64,000 nucleotides of DNA from Fredericiella sp963839515. Its GTDB lineage: Bacteria > Chloroflexota > Anaerolineae > Caldilineales > Caldilineaceae. This document shows, piece by piece, positions 24,826 through 33,121 of the stretch (position 1 is its first letter; the number at the start of each line of letters is the position of its first letter). The stretch is taken from contig CAWIVN010000019.1 in the NCBI GenBank assembly GCA_963839515.1, forward strand, positions 186,001 through 250,000. The letters run 5' to 3'. Below the pieces are notes generated by a model. The model searched no databases, was not told where the DNA came from, and saw only the letters and a list, made by a program, of their open reading frames with translations. The position numbers and the translations under genes are program-made.

Positions 24826-25938
24826 TTATGCCTCTACCTCATAAAGTTTGCGCAGCGTGGATCGAATTCGGCTGTGCGAAACCAAATCCACATTGTCACT
24901 AAACAGGTCGACGCTGCCGATGCGCCGATCACTCGCCAGCGCACGCACCTGTGGGTCTTGAATATGTTCGCACAATGCATCAACATGGCCATGCAAGGCA
25001 ATAACTTGAAAAGGGCGGCCAAAGAACCGGCGAGTGTGCTCTGGCAGAGGCCGCGTCAAGTTGAGACCGTTGTGCATGCGGGCAATATGCTCATAGGCGA
25101 TGCAGAGATGTTGTTCGCGCTCCTGCCAGGTTGCGGCCGCCAGCACTCTCTGCAAGACAGGGTATAGCTCGACGCTGCTGCGCAGTCGCCGAAACGCCGT
25201 CCCAAACCACTTGGGGTACGGTGCATAGCTGCGCTCCATTAGGAAACACAACCGCATCACATCACGCACGAGGCGAGCGCCGATCAGCGCCGAGCCAAGC
25301 TCATCGCCAACTTGCCCTGCTCGGCCCATCAAATGTTCTTCTTGGCCGAGGCGAGCCCACCCTGAGGCAAGCAGATAGAGCCAGATATCGTGTGGATAAT
25401 ACGCAAACAGGCTGCGAACCTGCGCCAGTCCAATAGCGTCGTGAAAGACAGCGCCCGCCGTAATAGACAAGATCTTTTGCTCGGGAAACGTAAGCCGATC
25501 GATCGGCTGCAGCGCCTGCGCTATGTCAAAGTTGACCTGGCGCCGAACGAATTGTGCCGGTGTTTGCACATCCACGCGATGGTTGACGGGTCCATCTTCT
25601 ACTTCCTGCAACAATTGGACGCCGTGATCCAAGGGGTCTGGTGGTGTGAAGCTGGTCGCGAAGCCACCGAACCGGCGTGGCAGGCGATCAGCCAGCAACT
25701 GGCGCAGCGAAGATGCAACACGGTCATAATCCTCCGGTTGCACAAACAGCAGCACGCGTGGGCCCCAATGATGGTCGGTGGAAATATTGTCGTCGTAGCC
25801 AAGCACTTCCGAACCGTCACCAATCAACGCGGCCGAGTGCGCCAAGTCTGGATAGTGCTGATCGAGCAAAGGGCGCACAGCTTCCCAATAGAAGCGCTTA
25901 CTCAATTGAATGCCGGTACCCGTCGCAGATGCAGTCAT
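24826..25938 (-). CDS. DUF4037-type nucleotidyltransferase-like protein
   Basis: A 370-residue soluble protein with the DUF4037 signature near the N-terminus (ALIGDGSEVLGYDDNISTDHHWGPRVLLF), a degenerate nucleotidyltransferase G-S...D-x-D/H pattern, and helical C-terminal regions. Members resemble minimal nucleotidyltransferases, but their substrate is not established. ATG 25938 is preferred because it starts after the GNAT gene; an in-frame start at 26022 would overlap that gene by 35 nt. The stop codon abuts the SDR start. The GNAT-DUF4037 pairing suggests small-molecule modification, but this is only inferred. Confidence 0.7.
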   Translation of the reverse strand: MTASATGTGIQLSKRFYWEAVRPLLDQHYPDLAHSAALIGDGSEVLGYDDNISTDHHWGPRVLLFVQPEDYDRVASSLRQLLADRLPRRFGGFATSFTPPDPLDHGVQLLQEVEDGPVNHRVDVQTPAQFVRRQVNFDIAQALQPIDRLTFPEQKILSITAGAVFHDAIGLAQVRSLFAYYPHDIWLYLLASGWARLGQEEHLMGRAGQVGDELGSALIGARLVRDVMRLCFLMERSYAPYPKWFGTAFRRLRSSVELYPVLQRVLAAATWQEREQHLCIAYEHIARMHNGLNLTRPLPEHTRRFFGRPFQVIALHGHVDALCEHIQDPQVRALASDRRIGSVDLFSDNVDLVSHSRIRSTLRKLYEVEA

Positions 25939-25987
25939 TGCAGTCGTCAGGCAAAGATGGCCCGCCCCCAAATGAACATAATGTGTC

Positions 25988-26509
25988 TCACACTGGTCTA
26001 GTAAAATAGATGACGAGGCCATGATCTACCATGATTTGCTCGCCCTGCCGAATTGACTGTCCGTTCTGCATCATCCCTCTACCATCGGGTATATAGCCGC
26101 GTTTGACGTAGAGGACCTGCGCTGCGCCATAGTCGGCAGTCAGTCCAACCCCAATCCCAGCGATGGGCGAACGGACAGCAATGCACCGTTCCGCCTCAGT
26201 CATCAAAACGGTACCTACGCCTTGGCGTTGGTGCCTGATCAACACATTAAAGTCTACAATTTCTGGGATTCTCGCGTTCCGGAAGGGCGCATAGTCGGAT
26301 TCCCAGACAATCGTCACATAGCCGGCAAACTCACCTTGATGCTCGGCAAGTAGCACCTGCCGCAATCCCTGCCGGCTTTCCTCCAAGTAATGCCTATACT
26401 GTCGCTCGGGCTTGTCCCACCCCTGTTCGGCGAACGCACGCACAATGGGTTTTACGTCCTCTTCTTCCATCACTCGAACGATAACGACAGGCGGGTTCTG
26501 TTCACTCAT
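25988..26509 (-). CDS. GNAT-family N-acetyltransferase
   Basis: A 173-residue GNAT protein. The acetyl-CoA binding motif is VLIRHQRQGVGTVLM (R/Q-x-x-G-x-G/A), followed by beta5 AGIGVGL and the terminal YVKRGYIPDG motif. ATG 26509 overlaps the U32 stop (ATGA). The longer in-frame reading upstream is only a shadow of the U32 gene. The acceptor is unknown; it could be an amine, aminoglycoside or protein terminus. Confidence 0.88.
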   Translation of the reverse strand: MSEQNPPVVIVRVMEEEDVKPIVRAFAEQGWDKPERQYRHYLEESRQGLRQVLLAEHQGEFAGYVTIVWESDYAPFRNARIPEIVDFNVLIRHQRQGVGTVLMTEAERCIAVRSPIAGIGVGLTADYGAAQVLYVKRGYIPDGRGMMQNGQSIRQGEQIMVDHGLVIYFTRPV

Positions 26510-29092
26510 TGTAGAAGCGGCAACTCCAAATAGTTCCCGGCCACAAACAAGCTGCCTTCGGTCGTACCTTGTGGGGCGATGCGCTGCAGCCGCCGTGCCA
26601 ACTCCGCTGCGGATAGGCGTCCAGCCAACGCCTGGCTGAAGGCTTCCACGACCTGGCGCAGCTCGGCGCCATTCTCGTGTACGAACTCCAGCCGGAAGTG
26701 GCGAATACCGGTCTGCCGCCAAAGGTCGAGATGGCGGCTGGCTTCCTGTGCTTGTGCCCCAAAGACCGTATTGCGGCAGCCAACGTCGGCCATGACCGGA
26801 TGAATGCGGCCTTGGTCGTCGCGCAAAGCCACGCGGTGGCTCTCGCAGGGGTGGCCGCAATCCTTGTAGCTTGTGCCTGTGGATAGGAAGCGACAAAACA
26901 CACAGTGCTCGGTGTGAAAGACCGGTAGATGCTGGTAGGCGATCACCTCGATCTTTTGCGGTCCGATTTCGCGTGCAAGGTCCGCCACCTGCGCAGCGTT
27001 GAGGTCGTGTGTCGGTGTCAGCCGCTCGATACCCAGCCGCAGATAGCTGGCGGCGCTCAATATGTTGGCAGCGTTGAGGCTGAAGTCGCCGATCAATGTT
27101 GGGCGCTCACCATCCTGGAAGGCTTCCAGCAACCCACCAGATCGCACCAGCACCTGGCAATCGAGACGGCGCAGAAAGTTGACGATGCGCTGCTCGTTTG
27201 GTTTGAGAACACGCGGGCTTGCCACACGTACAGTGATGCCCGCGGTCTGAACAAGTTCCACTGCGGGACGCAAGCCATACAGGTCGAGGTAATCCAGTGT
27301 TATGCTGCCCAAAGGCGTGTTCGCCGCCAACCCTAGCGCTGCCTCCAACTGCTCCGGCGTACGGACGAGCAAGTGGAGTTGGAGCTCGGGGGCCACCACC
27401 GCAGTAGACGGCAGGTGGCTTTGAGACGTGGACCGTCTGTCTGCCTGCAGGCGGGCAGTGTCCGCCAATACATCGGCCAGCACTGCGCCAGGCTCATGCA
27501 CTGCTGTCGGCTTGCCCTTTACCTGCTGCTCGGCCAGTGAGTCAACTGCTTGACGTCGCAGCTGATTGAGCAACGAGGCGGGAACAAATGGCCGCCCCTG
27601 CACTTCAAATTCCAGTTGCTGCAATACGTAGGCAGTATTGCCAAGACGGCCCAACTGTTCACGCAGGCTATCGGCGTCTGCCCCTCTATTCGCAGCTTGC
27701 GCCAGCGAAGTGTCGGATTGGACAATCGCGCGCACATGCGGCTGCTCCAACAGCGACCACTCCAACAGCAACGGTTTGCCCTCATGGGCCACGGCACGCA
27801 CCTGCACGGGCTGCTTATGCACAGGGGCGGGGGCATCGACGTACGCGCGCACAACCTTGTCCAGTGCCGGATCGTGTGTGCGCCAGACGATGTCGCCTGG
27901 GCGGACGCGGGCAAAGTTGATTGCCCCATTGCCAAACTGTACCTCCAATTGGCCGTTGCGGGCCGGCGTCACCTGGTATACGCGGCCGCCTTCCTCACGC
28001 TCCTCTGGGCTGCGCCAGTCAGCTGCATCAAAGACGATGCCATCGCCCGGCTTCAGCGGGGCCAGGGCATGCGCCTCGGAAGGCGCCACCAACACTCGGT
28101 CGGCCAGTACGCGCACGACACGTGCGATATGCACGCCGCGATGGCGGGGGGTGCGGCCTTTGACCACCTCTTGGTGGTTCGTGCCGCTGACGAAGTAGGG
28201 CCCAAGCCCGCGAAAACACCTGTTCCAAGACCACATCGTCTACGGCGGTTGCGCTGATCGGCAGTCCGGCGTAGGCTTCGTCAACAGCCTTGCGATAGGC
28301 AGCCGTGGTCAGCGCCACATAATCTACGTCCTTATAACGCCCCTCGATTTTAAGCGCCGAGATGCCGATCTGTACGATTTCCGGAATTTGGTGGAGTGCG
28401 AATAGGTCACCAGGCGATAGCAGGTAGCGAGCATCTGCCAACGGCTTCATCTGCCCGTCCACCATCAGCTCGTAAGGAAGCCGGCAAGCCTGGGCGCATT
28501 GGCCGCGATTGGCGCTGCGCCCGCCCCATGCCTCAGAAGAGAAGCATTGACCGGAATAGGAGACGCACAATGCGCCATGCACGAACATCTCAAGTTCGCA
28601 GGCGGTCTGGCTACGGATGGAGCGTACCTCATCGAGCGACAACTCACGGGCGAGGACCACCCGCGAGACCCCAAACTCCTGCGCCAACCGCACGCCCTCG
28701 GCGCTGGTGATACTCATCTGCGTCGAAGCATGTACCTCCAGATCGGGTGCAATGCGCTTGGCTAACTGGGCAATGCCCACATCCTGAACGATGATTGCGT
28801 CAACTCCAGTGGCCGCAATCTCCGCCACCGACTTAGCCGCTTCTCCCAACTCATGGTCAAAAACGAGCGTATTAAAGGTAACGTAGCCGCGCACACCTCT
28901 TTTGTGCAAGGTCGTCACCACATCCGGCAGTTCGTTGAGCGAGAAGCCAACCTTAGCGCGCGCTGTAAAATGTTTGAGGCCAAAGTACACTGCGTCCGCC
29001 CCCGCTTCGACGGCAGCATGCAGTTGCGGCCAGTAACCGGCCGGGCTCATTACCTCGGGCTTCGCGATCTTGTGAGTATCTTGTAATGTCAT
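26506..29092 (-). CDS. Peptidase U32-family protein (RlhA/YegQ-like), frameshifted
   Basis: Two overlapping frames encode one about 860-residue U32 protein with the DUF3656-type C-terminal domain. The first frame (29092 to about 28215) has the U32 core: EAGADAVYFGLKHFTAR, LEVHASTQMSITS, ELEMFVHGALCVSYSGQC, with cysteines CFSSEAWGG and GQCAQACRLPY. The second (about 28214 to 26506) resumes at RGLGPYFVSGTNHQEVVKG and includes CVFCRFLSTGTSYKDCGHPCE. Removing one T from the TTTT run (28213-28216) joins EQVF to RGLG; the total length is 3n+1. U32 proteins act in tRNA/rRNA hydroxylation or as collagenase-like proteases, and the Cys-rich motifs suggest an Fe-S cluster. ATG 29092 overlaps the DUF4406 stop. 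Whether it is a true pseudogene or an error is open. Confidence 0.82.
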
Positions 29093-29442
29093 GCTGCCGG
29101 CAGATCTTCGAACCGATAAAATACGTGCTTGCCATGCCGCTGGGCCAAGCTCACCATTTCGTCTGCGCCGCTTGAGGGGCCACCAATTCGCAGAACCGCA
29201 TCGCAACGCTCTACCAGCTGCCGCGAGATCGGGTGAAATATTTCGTTAAAAATCTCGTCGCCAATGCGCTGCGAACCCGCCAGTTCGATGAGCGGCAGGG
29301 CAAACCATTCCCCCATGACAGGCAGATGACCGGCGCGAAACACGCGCAGCGCCATCTCCGTCATGCCGTGCACGTTCGCCGCAATGAGCTCCGGATCGTC
29401 AGTGGTGCCAGAACGATATGGACCTGCAATGAGGATCATCAT
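29089..29442 (-). CDS. DUF4406/deoxyribosyltransferase-like small protein
   Basis: A 117-residue protein opening MMILIAGPYRSGTTDDPELI, typical of DUF4406 and nucleoside 2-deoxyribosyltransferase-like folds, and ending with CDAVLRIGGPSSGADEMVSLA, the matching C-terminal nucleotide-binding motif. ATG 29442 overlaps the GH20 stop and its own stop overlaps the U32 start, so it is embedded in the operon. Enzymatic activity on nucleosides is possible but unproven. Confidence 0.75.
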   Translation of the reverse strand: MMILIAGPYRSGTTDDPELIAANVHGMTEMALRVFRAGHLPVMGEWFALPLIELAGSQRIGDEIFNEIFHPISRQLVERCDAVLRIGGPSSGADEMVSLAQRHGKHVFYRFEDLPAA

Positions 29443-30917
29443 GGCCAGGTTACCTGTGGTGAACGATAGTAATTCAATTCCAGTGCTTGCCAATACACAG
29501 CCCGGGCAGCCAGCCGCGTGCGGTATTCCTCCCAGCTGCGCCCTTCACGTGGCGACCAACCGATTTCGGCGATGCCGGGCAAGCGCGGCAAGACCATATA
29601 CTCAATCTCGTCAAGCGTGCGGAGGGTCTCTGACCACAACGGCGCTTCCACACCCACAATCTGCGCCTCACCGACGCCATCCATATAGCTGGTTGGCTCC
29701 CAGTCATAGGCGTCGCGCACCTCGACCAACCCGGCCCATTGCAGGCCTAAGGGCGTGTTGGCAGTGTACTTCATGTCCAGGTAGGTGCGCGAGGCGGGGG
29801 AAACGATCACCTTTGCACCCTGTGCGACAGCCTGCAACGTATGGACGGTGCGTGAGGGATCGGTGTTCCACTGCTGCACCAGTGTGCCTGGCTGCAACGG
29901 CGCCTGGCCAAGTTCCTCCCAGCCGACCGCCTGCTTGCCATACTTCTGCACGATAGGCTGGACACGCTGCATAAAGCGCAGATATGCGTCGGCCGGGGTG
30001 GCCATCGCCTCGTCGCCGCCAATGTGGATGTAGGATCCCGGCGTCATCTCCGCTAACTCGCGTAGCACATCGTCCAAGAAGTCGTACGTAATCTCCTTGT
30101 CGATGCAGAGCGAGCTAAAACCGACGTTTGTGCCGGTGTAAAGCGGTTGGGCCACGCCGTCGCAGTTAAGCTCGGCATAGGAAGCCAAGGCAGCGTTGGT
30201 GTGGCCGGGCAAGTCGATTTCAGGGACAATGGTGATGAAACGCTCTGCCGCATAGGCGACAAGCTCTGTGTACTGCGCCTGCGTATAGTATCCTCCTCCC
30301 TCGCCGTTTACCGCGGTGCTGCCACCAACCAGCGCCAATTGGGGCCAGGACTTAATCTCAATACGCCAGCCTTGGTCATCCGCTAAGTGCAGATGAAGCA
30401 CATTCAGCTTGTACATCGCAAGCAGGTCGATATAGCGTTTGACATCCTCCACACCAAAGAAGTGGCGCGCCACGTCGAGCATAGCTCCACGCCAAGCGAA
30501 ACGGGGGTAATCCACGATTTCGCCGCCCGGCAGCGTGCTCACTGGGCCTGCGTGTCCCGGCGGAGGCAACAACTGGCGCAGTGTCTGCACCGCATAGAAT
30601 AAGCCGGCAGGCTGCAGGGCTTCCGCCAGCACGCCGTCAGGCGTAATCTGCAGGCGATAGCCCTCGCGGCCGAGTTGCGATGGTTCACCTGGTGTCGCCT
30701 GCAGCAGTCGCAGCGTTATCTGCCCGTGGCTGCCGCCGGCGCCCTCCTGAATCGCAATCTTGCTGCCTGCCGTGGCCTGCATCAGTGAGGCCAACTGGTC
30801 AGCCACACTACGCACGGCCGGCGTAGCAGGAAAAATCACGATCGTCGTTGCGGGCATAATCGTAAAGACGCCTTCAGTCTTAACGACTGAGACAGGCTTA
30901 GGGATCAAAAGGTCCAT
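29439..30917 (-). CDS. Beta-N-acetylhexosaminidase, GH20
   Basis: A 492-residue glycoside hydrolase with the N-terminal GH20b alpha/beta domain (residues 1-120) and a TIM barrel. It has RFAWRGAMLDVARHF, HLHLADDQGWRIEI and the catalytic Asp-Glu pair in HIGGDEAMAT. The mechanism in the family uses the substrate N-acetyl group; products are GlcNAc or GalNAc. No signal peptide is seen, so cytoplasmic degradation of imported chito- or muropeptide-type disaccharides is inferred. First gene of the operon reaching to the SDR at 24081. The start ATG 30917 is 34 nt downstream of the DUF411 gene's stop. Confidence 0.93.
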   Translation of the reverse strand: MDLLIPKPVSVVKTEGVFTIMPATTIVIFPATPAVRSVADQLASLMQATAGSKIAIQEGAGGSHGQITLRLLQATPGEPSQLGREGYRLQITPDGVLAEALQPAGLFYAVQTLRQLLPPPGHAGPVSTLPGGEIVDYPRFAWRGAMLDVARHFFGVEDVKRYIDLLAMYKLNVLHLHLADDQGWRIEIKSWPQLALVGGSTAVNGEGGGYYTQAQYTELVAYAAERFITIVPEIDLPGHTNAALASYAELNCDGVAQPLYTGTNVGFSSLCIDKEITYDFLDDVLRELAEMTPGSYIHIGGDEAMATPADAYLRFMQRVQPIVQKYGKQAVGWEELGQAPLQPGTLVQQWNTDPSRTVHTLQAVAQGAKVIVSPASRTYLDMKYTANTPLGLQWAGLVEVRDAYDWEPTSYMDGVGEAQIVGVEAPLWSETLRTLDEIEYMVLPRLPGIAEIGWSPREGRSWEEYRTRLAARAVYWQALELNYYRSPQVTWP

Positions 30918-30950
30918 ATCTACACTCGAATCTATGGCGCCGTCATCCCT

Positions 30951-31439
30951 TCAGGGTTTTTCATCCTCGGGATAGCTGGCAAATATGCTGGTTTGGCCCT
31001 GCTTGTCAAAGGTAACTACGTCGTACTGTTCCGGCTCCATGCCTTGAACATTCATGCCGGGAGCGCCAACAGGCATTCCGGGTACGGCAAGGCCGGCAAT
31101 CTGGGGGTGCTCGGCCAGCAGACGATCGATGTCGGCGGCCGGAACGTGTCCTTCAATAATATAGCCATCCACGATGGCGGTATGGCACGACTGGAGTTCG
31201 GCCGGCACCTGGTAGTTCGCTTTGACTTGTGACAGGTCCTGCAGTTGCTCTTCCTGCACGGCAAAGCCATTGTCTTTCAGGTGGGTAATCCAGTCGCCAC
31301 AACAGCCTCAGGTAGGCGACTTGTACACGGTAACTATGGGCTTACCACTCTCACTGGCCTGCGGCTGGGCGGGTGTAGGTGAGCTACAGGCCGCCAACAG
31401 CAGGAGAGCAAGCAGAAGGCCCACGATAGCTCGCTGCAT
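30951..31439 (-). CDS. DUF411 metal-binding lipoprotein with in-frame TGA (candidate selenoprotein)
   Basis: ATG 31439 has ribosome site GAGGAG and opens a lipoprotein signal (LLLALLLLAAC). The frame reads VTVYKSPT, then TGA at 31310-31308, then GCCGDWITHLKDNGF and the rest of the DUF411 domain (PAELQSCHTAIVDGYIIEGHVPA, AVPGMPVGAPGM) to 30951, all in one frame. DUF411 proteins carry CGCC after SPT; here the first Cys codon (residue 44 of 162) is TGA. That is the classic pattern for selenocysteine in a redox motif (UGCC). A possible SECIS-like stem follows. Annotation pipelines would split it into a truncated lipoprotein and a GTG-started fragment at 31259. Alternatives are a nonsense mutation or base error. 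DUF411 proteins are thought to bind copper or another metal. Divergent from the DUF2892 gene, upstream of GH20. Confidence 0.78.
31264..31310 (-). promoter_or_regulatory. Possible bacterial SECIS-like stem after the in-frame TGA
   Basis: In the mRNA, the A of UGA plus the next nine bases (AGGCUGUUGU, 31308-31299) can pair with ACAAUGGCUU (31273-31264) in a 10-bp stem with three or four G-U wobbles. Inside, UGG and CCA may close a 5-nt loop about 20 nt from the UGA, the distance expected for bacterial SECIS. The fold was made by eye and is not unique. Confidence 0.3.
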
Positions 31440-31642
31440 AATCAACTCCTCTTCAAGATTGTATATATGCCTCCTATGGGCATAGACCACTACATCCGCT
31501 CTAGCGGCGGGCACTCTATCATACCACGACAATGGCTGCATATCCTCGTTCGTACCTTGATGCTGTACATGCGTCCAGTGACGGAATTCTGGACTACGTG
31601 TATCTTACCACTGCAATTGAAGTGCATTGGCAAAGGAGAAAG

Positions 31643-32101
31643 ATGATGACGATGCAGTCTGAACAGTTCGGCGCGGCAGCCGACAAAGTGGCACAAATTG
31701 CCGGCTCCGAATTTGATGTACAGCCGATGAACGTAGGCAACATCGAGCGCCTGATATCCATTCTGGCGGGCGCAGTCGGTCTTCTCTTGCTGTCACGCCG
31801 ACTGTTCGTTTACACGACACTTGCTTTGTTGAGCGCCTACTTGCTCTTTCGTGGCATTACAGGTCGTTGTGCCCTATATACGCGCGCCAACATCAATACG
31901 CGCGGGCAAGAGGACTTGTCGAGTGGCATAGATAATGCGATGGACGGCTCACGTGGCGTGGCTCCGGCCGATCGCATTGGCGCCGCCGAGGCGGAGGATG
32001 GCGAGATTAAGCGCTGGATGGAACGCGAGCGGGCTATGGATCCGGTTGAGCAAGCCTCATGGGAGTCTTTCCCGGCCAGTGATCCGCCCGGGAAGGCCTG
32101 A
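31643..32101 (+). CDS. DUF2892 (YgaP-type transmembrane) protein
   Basis: A 152-residue protein with the DUF2892 core NVGNIERLISILAGAVGLLLLSRR and a second hydrophobic helix (LFVYTTLALLSAYLLFRGI), ending GRCALY. A hydrophilic C-terminal half carries an acidic region (EAEDGEIKRWMERERAMDPVE). ATG 31643 has a strong ribosome site (caaaggagaaag); in-frame upstream starts lack one. DUF2892 is the membrane domain of YgaP-like sulfur proteins, but the rhodanese part is absent. It leads a likely operon with SRPBCC and cupin genes and is divergent from the DUF411 gene. Confidence 0.8.
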   Translation: MMTMQSEQFGAAADKVAQIAGSEFDVQPMNVGNIERLISILAGAVGLLLLSRRLFVYTTLALLSAYLLFRGITGRCALYTRANINTRGQEDLSSGIDNAMDGSRGVAPADRIGAAEAEDGEIKRWMERERAMDPVEQASWESFPASDPPGKA

Positions 32102-32134
32102 CGTGTGCAAGTTAAGAGCTGAAGGAGAACAAAA

Positions 32135-32620
32135 ATGTCGAATCCAGTAACTAAGAGCATCGTTGTCGGCGGTGCTCCGTCGGACATCTACGCCGTCTGG
32201 TCAAACTTTGCGATGTTTCCACAGTTCATGAAGTACATCGAAGAGGTCACCATAACAGGGACGAATCGCAGCCACTGGGTGATGAAAGGGCCAATGGGCT
32301 ATAAGGCAGAGTGGGACGCGGAAACGACGCGCATGGAAACCGACAAGCGAATCGCCTGGCGCAGCATCGACACAGACGACACCAATGTCAAGACGAGTGG
32401 CCAGGTAACATTCAACGAACTGCCCGATAACCAAACCGAGGTGACGGTAACCGTGCACTACGTGCCGCCGGCAGGCATAGCGGGAGAAGTGGTGGCTGCA
32501 CTATTCGCCAACCCCGAAAGCCGGCTGGAACATGATTTGGAGAACTTTAAGCGTTTCGTCGAAGGCACGATGCGCAACGCTGTGACACACACTGAAGCGT
32601 CAAAGATGGGGAACGTATGA
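32135..32620 (+). CDS. SRPBCC-family (polyketide cyclase/START-like) protein
   Basis: A 161-residue helix-grip protein: SIVVGGAPSDIYAVWSNFAMFPQFMKYIEEV is the standard SRPBCC opening, and NPESRLEHDLENFKRFVE the terminal helix. These proteins bind hydrophobic ligands; no specific substrate is evident. The ribosome site is gaaggagaac. The stop overlaps the cupin start (ATGA). The partner membrane DUF2892 gene with an SRPBCC gene is a recurring bacterial arrangement related to stress or membrane lipid binding (inferred). Confidence 0.88.
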   Translation: MSNPVTKSIVVGGAPSDIYAVWSNFAMFPQFMKYIEEVTITGTNRSHWVMKGPMGYKAEWDAETTRMETDKRIAWRSIDTDDTNVKTSGQVTFNELPDNQTEVTVTVHYVPPAGIAGEVVAALFANPESRLEHDLENFKRFVEGTMRNAVTHTEASKMGNV

Positions 32621-32925
32621 GATTGCATACCGTAATGCCGCCGGCGGGCTATCGCGTGCTCGCCGATACAGGACGATCGCAGGCGGCCACGATGGTGTTG
32701 GAGCCGGGCAAATCAGTTGCCAAGAACGAAGTCACCAACGAAGCCAGTGACCAGTGGGTTTACGTCACGCGCGGCGAAGGGCGCGCCTATATTGGCGGCT
32801 GCTGGCTGGACATCAAGGCGGGGTCACTGCTGTTGATCGAGGCGGGGGAACCGCATGAAATTCGGGCGACCGGTCGTATTCCGCTCGAGACCCTCAGCAT
32901 CTGTGCTACGCCGCACAAACAATGA
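32617..32925 (+). CDS. Small cupin-domain protein
   Basis: A 102-residue single-domain cupin with VYVTRGEGRAYIGG as motif 1 region and LLIEAGEPHEIRATG as motif 2 region. The usual motif-1 histidine pair is replaced (SDQWVYVTRGEG), leaving mainly Glu and His of GEPHEI as possible metal ligands. Its start overlaps the SRPBCC stop by 4 nt. A terminator follows. Function unknown; sugar or small acid binding is typical. Confidence 0.82.
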   Translation: MRLHTVMPPAGYRVLADTGRSQAATMVLEPGKSVAKNEVTNEASDQWVYVTRGEGRAYIGGCWLDIKAGSLLLIEAGEPHEIRATGRIPLETLSICATPHKQ

Positions 32926-32947
32926 CGGGTGATAAATACAAGAATGG

Positions 32948-32984
32948 TACGTCCCTGGTTTGAACGAACCAGGGACGTATTTTT
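32948..32984 (+). terminator. Rho-independent terminator after the cupin gene
   Basis: A perfect 13-bp stem (tacgtccctggtt at 32948-32960, aaccagggacgta at 32967-32979) with a 6-nt loop is followed by five T. It lies 22 nt after the cupin stop. Confidence 0.88.
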
Positions 32985-33060
32985 GCTGAGGGCGACAGTA
33001 TTTAGTGGGGTGCAAGAGCCATGTACTTGGTGCAGATGTCACGGGTGAAGACGCCATAAA

Positions 33061-33090
33061 GAAACCGAGTTTTTCAAAAAACCCGGTTTC
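33061..33090. terminator. Near-perfect inverted repeat, likely terminator of the HhH-protein gene
   Basis: GAAACCGAGTTTTT pairs with AAAAACCCGGTTTC with one mismatch and a tiny loop. It is 31 nt past the stop of the minus-strand gene at 33122, and that strand continues TTTATGG. This AAACCGGGTTT-type hairpin is of a form commonly dispersed in bacterial genomes, so it may also be a repeated element. Confidence 0.55.
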
Positions 33091-33121
33091 TTGTGCAAGC
33101 GAGCCAGTGGCCTATGGTTAC

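Noticed and set aside
31257..31310. Splitting the DUF411 gene into a short lipoprotein and a GTG-started 102-aa protein
   Set aside because: Both parts are one frame and one domain; the GTG at 31259 has no ribosome site and would lose the CGCC region.
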